Shown one piece after another: positions 55,401-64,000 of a DNA stretch of 64,000 nt. Under the pieces are notes generated by a model. The model worked only from the letters and a program-made list of their open reading frames with translations, was not told the DNA's origin and searched no databases. Source of the DNA: Hanleya hanleyi (lineage: Eukaryota > Mollusca > Polyplacophora > Lepidopleurida > Hanleyidae); NCBI GenBank assembly GCA_036873755.1, contig JAVTVY010037159.1, positions 62,001-126,000 on the forward strand, written 5' to 3'. Within the stretch, counting starts at the first letter, position 1, and every line of letters begins with the position of its first letter. The position numbers were made by a program, and so were the translations under genes.

Positions 55401-57815
55401 CGCTAGTTCGGCTGATTTCAGATTTTGTGGGATAGCTGGTCATTATGTATTTTTCAGAACATGAACCTCCAAAGTGACAGGGGACGGTCTACACCGTTAG
55501 AGTTGTTCTCTGGGCCGATTACAGTTTTTTCACCCTCTGGAAAATGTATCTACACTACATACAAAATTCCTTCCACTAAAATACACTTCAGAATGTCCCA
55601 CCTGAACATTCATCTCACAAAACTAATGCATACACAGACAAATTCTTTGAGTGAAAATGGGAGTCGATAGTTTACCAACTCCATACAAACCGCACAATTT
55701 GAAATCCCCATTGCACCTACTTACTATTGGAATATTTGCTTAAAATATACCCAAGTTTATGAAAAATCAGCAGGATATATTCAACTGCATTCAACAGATC
55801 CCTTTCTAATTTCTAACTTGAAGGAAAACAGAAAAATAGATAAAGTAATTAATAATTAACAATAATACAAAGTTAATCAAATTGCAAGGTGCAAATATTT
55901 CAAGATTTTAAACTTTATAGCAGAAAATGTTGATTGTCGCAATTTGTGTGCCAATTTCTTGAAAAATGCTCAAGCGAGAATAAGTCTTGTTGACTAAGAA
56001 ATATGGATACATGTTTATAAAATATTTTAAGTCTTGACAAAGATCGTTACTTAATAATTCCAAAACAGAACAAGGTGTCGGCTAAACCATCGGTACGTAA
56101 CAAACTACGATCCGAAAAGTATTTACTTTACACAATTTTGAAGTGACGATGTTTTAGGCCTAACTACAAAAAGTTGTTTTCACTCAAAAAACTTCACTTG
56201 TCAGGATGACAGTGCAGGGTAAAATAACTGCTGGCCATAGCGGAAACGATGGATAACTGGTCATCAATTAATTACCAAAGCTATCGTCAGTAATGTTTCA
56301 CTGCCATACGATAACTTTACCGAAAGCTTTCAATTATCTGCTAATGGCGGCCAACTATCATGTAGACTGCATCCAGGTGCGCCGTGAGTAAACGTTGCAA
56401 TAATCTGAAAATAATACTCGCACAGTTTTACTTCTGGCAGCAGATATTGTAAGATCATCTTCCTATGTAAAAACCAAACATACCTACCGTATTCTGTACT
56501 CTAAAATATCCCAGAAAGCTCCCGTCATCCATCATGGTTCGTCCCTATCACAATCTCTTCTTCTTCATGCCAGTATCTCACGTCTGTTTCTAAGATTTTA
56601 GCAGTCGGACCGAAGGTGATTCATCCATCCCTTGGTCATGCAATATTCATGCATTCTCATGTATTGGGATATATTCACATGTTTACTCGCGAGACATAAA
56701 ATCCCTTCTATAGTATTTTGACTACGTCAAGCGACATACCGTTGTACGAAATGAATTTGCTGACCCCTAAATCCCTATTTTGACATCCATCAGAGCTGTT
56801 TACGTTAATATGAAGTCTATTTTAACTATTTTTGACGGCTGCTTTGTATTTTCCCCTCTATTGGAACGTTCGAAAAAATTTGAGAGGGTCCCATTTTATT
56901 CAGAACATTTTTCTGATATGAAAACGACCATTTCCTGTTGAATTGATGACGGAATCTTACCGATTTCCCTCTACTGCGCTTTCCTTTCTTTCTGGGATTT
57001 TCGTCATGCATGCATTGAGCTATGTGAATTCCCATGCCTGCAGACTTTCTCAAATCCCTCTGATGTATATGCAATTTTCCTGCTGGACTTAATTCCAGAC
57101 ATTTATTTTCTCCAATATTCCTCCGACAAGGAATCACTTCCAACAGCGCATTGTCTGTTTTCTTATTGTCCTACATGGGCATCTAGAAATTTCGAATGTG
57201 CGAATCATCATGTAGAGATGTAGAATATTGAAATTTGAAGCTCAGAAAAAATGCTTTCTTTGATGTTATTATGTATGACATTCAGATAAGCTCAAACTGT
57301 ATCACACATAGATGAGTAGGCTAAAAACTCAATCCCAGAATATGCAGATTTGCACAGATTTTTATAATTAAGCAATTTTAAATTTAACGTCAGCAACAAA
57401 TACATGCGTGATTGTGTGACTGTAAAAACAAGGAAGCTATAGGTATTTCAACAATACCGGTGAAATGTTGGGGTTCTAAGCCATGGTCGAGAAACTGTTA
57501 TTGTTGGCATTTCATTATCTTTCGATCAACCAGATTTTGTAGAATACTATGTCACCGATTAAGAAGAAACTTCACATGATAATCGGTACAAAGTGTATAT
57601 CTCCTGATCTAGCCGATTGGTCAACACCCCCGAAGAATATCTTGAATGTTGGCCATCAATGAAAAATTATTTCTGGGGAACTGCTGACCCGATCAACGCG
57701 AAACACGGCAAACATGATCGATGAGTCGACGTATCTCAAACGTCGTCAAAGTTGTTCTGTAGAGCAATCTGGCTTGCCGGGGAAAGTGTCTGATTATATT
57801 CTATCAATGGACTTA
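55401..57815. other. no recognised feature
   Basis: Long stretch without recognised repeats or convincing frames. The frame at 56826-57143 (minus) is rich in Lys/Arg and unrecognised. This region may be ordinary intergenic or intronic DNA. Confidence 0.45.
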
Positions 57816-58199
57816 ATTGTATCTAATTCCGTTTAACCCGGAACTAGGGGTCATGTACGTCAAGATCCTCATGGTGCTTATATGAACATTCACAATCAAA
57901 GAGTGACTGAGATATATCATTCTCTAGATGATGACTTTACAACGACTATTACGGATTAAGAATACTGAGCAGCGATACGGATTTGATATTTTTTGAACAT
58001 CATGATGTCTATCCGGCATCATTGAAAACTGTTTACCGCTTCTCTCTTGCAGGAAACTAGCCTATGTTTATGTATACTATGATTGTCTTTTGAATTTGGT
58101 GCTAATAGTGTTATATGGAATAAGTCTTTGGAGTATGGACGCGGATATTCTTTAATGGACGACGACTGAATTATGAATGACGGACCAGACACTTGCAAT
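57816..58199 (+). mobile_element. Family C 3' UTR
   Basis: Starts at the core (TGTATCTAATTCCGTTTAAC) without any coding part and ends with GACCAGACACTTGCAAT, a one-base variant of the usual terminus. A long-TIR element starts 7 bp later. Confidence 0.85.
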
Positions 58200-58205
58200 G
58201 CAGAT

Positions 58206-58972
58206 CTTGCACAATACAGGATGCCGGCCTCGGCCGCTTTGTCTTTATTTCCGTTTTATCTCACTCTATCGTCTGCTAGGCACTGAGTTGGTCTTTCAGA
58301 GCGGTTTTGAAAGCTCCATTCCCGCTGAGATCTAACGGCTGGAGCTCTCTTGTACAGCATGCTGGCATGAATACACATTTGAATCCATTGTCAGCTAATG
58401 CTGACGTCGTGGTATTTATTGACTTTAGCGGAGTTCAACTGACAACTACCTGTATTGATATCTCGCGATATACGGTTTGCTTACCTACGCCGGAATTCCA
58501 ACGGAAACGTTTATACTATTTCAATCATCCCGCGTGCCGGTTTTATATTCGGCATATTTGTCTTTCACCGTTGTTCACGAATATGGCTGCACAATCGAAT
58601 AAACTACGACCAGAAGTTCAGTTTTCATGAACTTCTGCTACGACATGTTTCTATCGATTATATCAAGTATTGAACTTAAAAATCAACCACATATAAATCA
58701 ACCACATACCTTAAAGCAAACACGCAGTAGCTGCTAGTTTCACATCTATTTTCAGGTCGGCTGCTTTTTCTCGATAAACCTGAAATGTCGTTCGCCGCGA
58801 TCCTGGCGGCTGGGCGGTGGTTATTACGGAGAGTTATCGCCCGCTACGCGTCCAAGCGAAACGATCGGCCAGACTACTCATCTGTGCCTAGCAGACGATA
58901 GAAGTGGGATAAAACGGAAATAAAGACAAAGGCGATCCTAGCGGCCGATGCCGGAACCCTGTATTGTGCAAG
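58206..58972. mobile_element. 767-bp element with 80-bp terminal inverted repeats
   Basis: Left end CTTGCACAATACAGG and right end CCTGTATTGTGCAAG are exact complements. The inverted similarity continues through TTGTCTTTATTTCCGTTTTA to GTCTGCTAGGCAC (58271-58283 versus 58884-58896). The right arm has about 10 extra bases. No target duplication or transposase was recognised; short frames inside (58307-58630) are unrecognised. Probably a non-autonomous DNA transposon. Confidence 0.75.
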
Positions 58973-60385
58973 TCCCGCTTTGAATGTACTCGTCGTTGAA
59001 TGTTTTCCGTCTATGGTTTATCAAAATCAAAATAAATATTTTCAAATAACACAGCATCTCCGTGTCTTAAGTTGTTCTAATCCATTAATCCCGGTATTGG
59101 GGTGCTCACACCACTGACTAGGTTTCCTAAAGTCGACATTTTGGAAGCGGAACAATAGAAGTTGGCGAAAAAGAGTGGATACTTAATCTTTATTCTTCCT
59201 TTCAGCCATATCCATGGGAGACTTCAGTCATGATCAGATCATACCTCAAGTGCATATATCTCAGGCATGCTTCGTGGAATACCCCAACTATACTCAGCCC
59301 GATATCGCACCTGTACCTCAATCGTTGCATTACACGTCAACTCTGTATCGTAACCTAGACCATACTGGAGGTGTTGAATGTTTTTTATGGGGAGGTATAA
59401 AGAGGCACATACTGGTACCTCAAATATACTTCTAGCGTACCCAGGTCATGCATCCTCTCCCACAAAACAATGTTTCATCCATGCCATGCCTTACTATGCC
59501 TCTTTTTTATACGGGTGGGTACAAAGATATATCGACAAAGCACCGAAAGATTCGAAGGAGACAACTCAAAACGAAGGCAGTTATACTTAAAGTTACTGTA
59601 TCGGGTTCCAGTTCCGTATGCGTACATGTCACAATTTTGCTTAATTAGGAGACCGTGCATTTTTGTATTCATATAAACTATACATTTTCTGAAAGCTCTT
59701 GATTCAAGGAATTTATTTAAATAAATTTATATATTAACTGTTTCGAATTTATCACAAGAATATTTAAGGATGAATTATGTCATTGTGTCCAAAGTTCATG
59801 TTTGTACATCAAATAACAAGAGAAATTAGAACAGAAAAACCTATTTTTGGCGATAAACGAAACGAAGAAAACGGCCAAAAACCAATCAGCACTGTGTTCG
59901 ACCGATTGAGCCAAGCTAATCCCCTGTTCGCAGCTGGATAATAACCCCGCTGAGACAATGCAGCGACCGTTTGAGTAGATGTCAAACATTTGGGCAATGA
60001 TTGCTTTACTGACCATGCCGAAGACAAGAAAGGATGTATTAGGATGAATACATGTACACATATTTCACATTATAACTCACGTACTGCCAGCTGTACGTAT
60101 CCAATACTAGAAGTCTGTTGAAATCGAATACGTTGCGAGTGCACCTTGTGGGATAAAACGCCGGCGCTTCAGTAGATTTGGCGCATTCAAAATTGGAGCA
60201 GATCCACATAAGCTGTGTACCGAATCCTTTGCGACAAGCAGTCTTCTCATTAGGGAAAGTTTACCGACCAGGCATTTGGAACAAACGGCACTCTCTTGCA
60301 GGCTATCCATTTGGCAGGCTATCCTCTAGTTGATTCACACTGAAAATCATGTTCGTAGACGTATATGTAGATTCCTCGGTATCAT
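58973..60385. other. no recognised feature
   Basis: Overlapping short frames at 59214-59676 and 60107-60310 have no secure similarity. Confidence 0.4.
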
Positions 60386-61281
60386 GGATATGGAGACTGT
60401 CCATAAACACAACTCTTTGTTCCTTTTCCGATCTGACCCTATACACTGGCTCATGTGTGCGTGTTTATCAACACGGTATATGTATTGGGTAGTTCACAGT
60501 AAATGTGTAAATATTTAGATGTACACAACAGTACTTCATAGATACTAGGCTGTAGTTACTATGGGCAGGTGTTTCGGAATTTTTTTCGGTTAATACCAAC
60601 GCAATTCCATCGCCAGGGGTCGGCGTTTTTTTTTTTAGGTAAGACGCCTTCTACGCTAGGAAAATCTGAAGATACTACAATCTTTTCCAGCTACCTAGGG
60701 TAAAGATTCACACAGGAGAAGGAGTCATCCTGTCACTAATAAATATATGGCTTTAGGCAACTAAAGACCTAACAACAGTATATGAAAACTAAGAGCTCTA
60801 CTCTGTGAATGACATGTACTCCATGACTGCAAACACAGTCTAAACAAGAAAAATAGCGCAGGAGAAAGACTCGACCTGTCAGAGTATTAAATATATACCC
60901 GAGTCCTAACTACAGTATACTAAATCAATGAGCTCTACTCTATGAATGACTTATACAGTGGGACCTATATAACTGGTCCTGTGTAAAACCTAAAACATTC
61001 CGTCACTATATTTAAATGGAATGTCTCGCCTAAAAAGACAAAAACGCCGACCCTGACGATAGAATTGCTTTGGTATTATTCGTAAAAATTCCGAAATACC
61101 TGCCCCTAGCCACTACGGCCTAGTATCTTTGAAGTACTGTTAGGTACATCTAATGATCTACCCATGTACTGTGAACTACCCAATATATACACCGTGTAGA
61201 TAAACACGCATATATGAGACAGTTTGTAGGGTCAGATCGGAAAAGGAACAGAGAGTTGTATTTATGGACATATCCAGATCC
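60386..61281. mobile_element. Foldback element, 260-bp arms
   Basis: The left arm (about 60386-60648) and right arm (61017-61281) are inverted copies: GTTCCTTTTCCGATCTGACC, GTGTTTATC, TTGGGTAGTTCACAGTA, TAGATACTAGGC or its variant, TTTCGGAATTTTT and GTCGGCGTTTTT occur on both, in opposite strands. The 370-bp centre contains two diverged direct repeats (about 60711-60822 and 60857-60955) sharing AGAGCTCTACTCT-type or GAGCTCTACTCTATGAATGA words. Family unknown. Confidence 0.75.
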
Positions 61282-61532
61282 CACGCTTCTTTGGCCGTGG
61301 ACCTCAATACACAGTGTTCGCCCTGAGCGTGAGTAATCCTTTTCCCCCACTGAAGTTCACCTGGTTGAGCCTTACCTATTGCACCACGAATGGCTTGTGT
61401 TTTAAAAGTTTTTTTAATACAATGCACTAATTTTCATAATTTCTTATTCCCCCAACTTGTAGGTTTGGCTGTGTACTCTGGTATAAGATAATAAAAAATC
61501 GAGATGTTGAAGCTTCGCCCCGGTACATAACC
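61282..61532. other. no recognised feature
   Basis: Nothing recognised. Confidence 0.4.
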
Positions 61533-62098
61533 TTAACCCTATCTGGCCTGGGCTTTTTGGGACCTGTTGTGGCCTGGGGGTCGAAATTCCCCCACACCCC
61601 TGAAACTTACCACACAAAACCCTTGGGTCAAGGTCTACCAGAAAATGTAAAAAATCCAAGATGGCCGCTTTGATGACGGCACAGTGACGTGTTTTTCAAA
61701 AACGGCATTTTTGGGGTTGATTTTACAGTCAGATTTTCCGATTTTTATTGTTTATGCAATTTCTCCGCAACACCGCATGATAAATTAGTAAATATTAATG
61801 TGATGTGAAATAAAATAATTTTTGCCCACTTTTCATTGCGAAAAAGCAGAAATTTTGAAATGAGACAAAAGCATCATTTTTCTGGGACCCCACGTGGCCG
61901 CCATCTTGAATTTTCCCATGATCCTCTGCTCGGGGGCTATGCAGATAGGCTCAAAATAACACAAATATGATAAACTATAAAGTCGCGGAGTTTCAGCTCT
62001 CCAACTTTTGTCGTTCCGGAGATAGCGCAGAAGGTTTGGTAGGGGAACCATTTCGATCCCCCCACCCCCACCCCCATCCCCAGGCCAGGTAGTGTTAA
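61533..62098. mobile_element. 558-bp MITE flanked by TTAA (piggyBac-like)
   Basis: TTAA occurs at 61533-61536 and 62095-62098. Inside, CCCTATCTGGCCTGGG (61537-61552) and, in reverse, CCCAGGCCAGGTAGTG (62079-62094) are inverted repeats with two mismatches. A second inverted block, GGGGGTCGAAAT near 61575 and ATTTCGATCCCCCC or its variant near 62050, is subterminal. TTAA duplication and C-rich ends fit piggyBac-type elements. No transposase is inside. The interior includes CAAGATGGCCGC and GTGGCCGCCATCTTG motifs in opposite orientation and a C-rich tract at 62058-62080. Confidence 0.75.
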
Positions 62099-63633
62099 CA
62101 TAGTTTTCTCATCTGGATATAATATCGCTGACATACTTTTGGAAACATTTATTCAGTTTGTTACAAGTTTGCTCCATATAACTGTAACACAGACTGTGGC
62201 CACCAACGAGTTACAACTACAGTATTATGTCCGAACCGTTACATTTCAATATGACTATATATATAAATATATCTTTAGATCAAATATTGGTACACCGATA
62301 ACATTTATATTTCCTGAATTGGACACTATACTTGGTACAATAGTTGGATGAAAAACTGGTAAATTTACCGCTGTCGAACTCCGGGCTTAGAGAATAATCA
62401 AATCGTTTAATTTATGTTAAATCTATTTATTCAATGCAGGTACATACATTCGGGTGACCAAATTTGCTCATCTCGAGCAGGTGTTATTTTATGCAGAAAT
62501 ATTCAGATATTGTCAGGAACATTGTCAAACAGAATTCTGAATGATTCAACCATTCTTTATAAGGTTTGTTCAACGATTGGACGCTGACAATCAGGATCTT
62601 GAGTGTGAATCTGTTCTTCATCTTCAAGTCATGAAACGGCAGCAAACACAGTCGTCGCCCACTCCCTGAACACAGCTAAATTCCACGCTATCAGGATATG
62701 GAACCGCACATTCACTTCGAAAGGCACAACGGCCTACATTATGGGGCCCACAAACTAATGATTTATCAAGGATCATATTGATATTACATATTACATGAAC
62801 ATATTACATATTGATATTATATGAACAAGAATAAATCTCATCGTATCATGAAGACTTAGACCCCGTTTTTATAACCCCTGATGTTTTGGGCCAACACTGG
62901 CTAGTAACGATAAGTGAGGTCAGCCCCAGTCACTGACACATGTTAACTCAACGCACTCTGAACACATATCAAAATATAATCGAGCAAAACTCTGCCAATT
63001 TCTATCCGATTTTATTCAGTTACGGTCTCGTTTCAGAAATGCAAAAAAAAAAAATTCTTATAATTCATGCGAAATATTTACCTAAAATATAGTGTCAATT
63101 TGCCGGGAATTTTGGTGATTCCCTCGTGCCAGGGATCACGGAGGATCAATCTCCAAAGCCTATAACTGGAGTCTATCACTCATTTTCAATGTATTCTTTT
63201 GATTTTTTTGCTGGGTCACACAAGTCATTTTAACATTTCTGATCAATCTCATAGTATGACCATGCCACATTCAGTTCTCCCCTTGGTAGAGTGAGTGTCA
63301 CCCCCTCTCAGTTTCTTCTTCCGAAGTTTGTCACGTCATATACATATACAGCAGTATATTTTCCCAAGATGCACTCTTGGATTTTTAGTCATGGCACTTC
63401 GACTCCCCCACCTCATTTTACCCTCTTTTGAATATTAGGATAAGGCAGATATAACGCCTCACTCTCCTATTTTACCATGCGAAGAATACGTCATATCGAG
63501 TTGTTCCAGCTGAACTTTTGAAGCGAGAGCGTCGTTTCCAGTCGCACGTGACTTGTTTTTATACGCTCCAGATAGCAAGATATCACTCGGGGCATATGGG
63601 TTTATACGACCCGACATTTTAATCAATCACAAT
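62099..63633. other. no recognised feature
   Basis: AT-rich, includes a short ACATATTACAT-type repetition near 62785-62825. No gene recognised. Confidence 0.45.
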
Positions 63634-63784
63634 TACAACACATATAAGGGAAGTGGGAAGAGGTGTCGACATGCTGGCAGCGCCACATGACTTCACATTA
63701 TAGTCTTCTGGTTAAACTATTCTAAAGCACATACCAATAATCTAACGATTTGTGATATGTGTTGTATCTCAGGTACGCTTTTAT
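63634..63784 (-). mobile_element. Family E repeat, truncated
   Basis: Starts at the terminus ATTACAACACATATAAGGG and continues through CTAACGATTTGTGATATGTG to CAGGTACGCTTTTAT, where the core would begin on the plus strand. The core itself is missing and replaced by another repeat. Confidence 0.8.
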
Positions 63785-64000
63785 GATGTCTCCCCCAACT
63801 ATGCTGGTGTTTGTGCTGTCTGTCTGTCTGGATGAATGTCTGTCCGCCCCTTTGCCTTGTCTGCAAGATATCTTGAGAACTACTGGATGGAATTTCACCA
63901 AACTTGGATGGAAGCTTCATTGGGATAGCCCCCTCATTTGATTCGGTTTTGGTGTGTTTGCGTGCATTCATCCGTGCCCGGTGTCCGTCCGTCCGTCTAT
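63785..64000 (+). repeat. Dispersed repeat with CTGT/CCGT tetranucleotides
   Basis: GCTGTCTGTCTGTCTGG is followed by CTTGAGAACTACTGGATGGA, TTCACCAAACTTGGATGG and, at the window end, CCGTCCGTCCG. This phrase order is that of a dispersed repeat widespread in marine invertebrates. The 5' edge has replaced the core of the adjacent E unit. Confidence 0.55.

Noticed and set aside
56486..56534. Possible first coding exon on the minus strand (MMDDGSFLGYFRVQNT with a GTAGGT donor)
   Set aside because: Short, weak donor, no downstream exon recognised.
60107..60310. Cys-containing frame on the minus strand reminiscent of transposase zinc-binding regions
   Set aside because: Too short and too weak a similarity to support a call.

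Overview
The window looks like intergenic or intronic DNA from an invertebrate animal, most probably a mollusc. It is AT-rich, has almost no long reading frames, and is packed with decayed retroelements. Two repeat signatures point to molluscs: short interspersed elements whose 3' part contains the block AACGCGACGTTAAA followed by a simple-repeat tail, and the dispersed GTGACCTTGACCTTTGACC word. The taxon is an inference; no species is claimed. Only one region looks like a host gene: a probable spliced gene at about 43.9-45.3 kb whose last exon encodes a 268-residue, membrane-spanning protein with a cysteine-pair cluster.

Layout. 0-3.4 kb: a 95-bp direct repeat, a LINE 3' end, a Penelope-type (PLE) 3' fragment and a tRNA-derived SINE with target duplication. 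4-10.8 kb: several copies of two related repeat families, called D and E here. 10.9-13.5 kb: an L1/Tx1-like LINE relic followed by a CR1/Jockey-like relic. 13.6-17.2 kb: a degenerate array built around the palindrome GGTGGCGCCACC. 17.2-18.1 kb: the best-preserved PLE 3' end (family C). 18.6-24.3 kb: a duplicated segment enclosing two abutting inverted-repeat elements made of TTTTTGATATCAAAAA palindromes. 24.5-30 kb: more C, D and E fragments and a SINE. 31-34.7 kb: a long PLE copy split by nested E units and a LINE. 35.5-37.2 kb: two GIY-YIG PLE ends arranged as a large inverted repeat, one carrying a hammerhead-like motif. 37.2-40.4 kb: a LINE relic with PHD and CCHC motifs. 40.5-43.7 kb: minor repeats. 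43.9-45.3 kb: the gene. 47.7-55.4 kb: an open frame and a 3.68-kb tandem duplication. 57.8-62.1 kb: a PLE end, a long-TIR element, a foldback element and a TTAA-flanked MITE. 62.1-64 kb: mostly unrecognised.

The connecting theme is a shared module. Ten loci of family C carry the 3' end of an RT-encoding element, ending in TTGTAAT where the end is preserved. Families D and E, at 11 further sites, carry a recognisably homologous core of about 100 bp, and E has the same TTGTAAT terminus. This suggests a group of retroelements, autonomous and non-autonomous, sharing a 3' recognition module. Coordinates of relics are approximate (usually within 10-30 bp) because they were read by eye.
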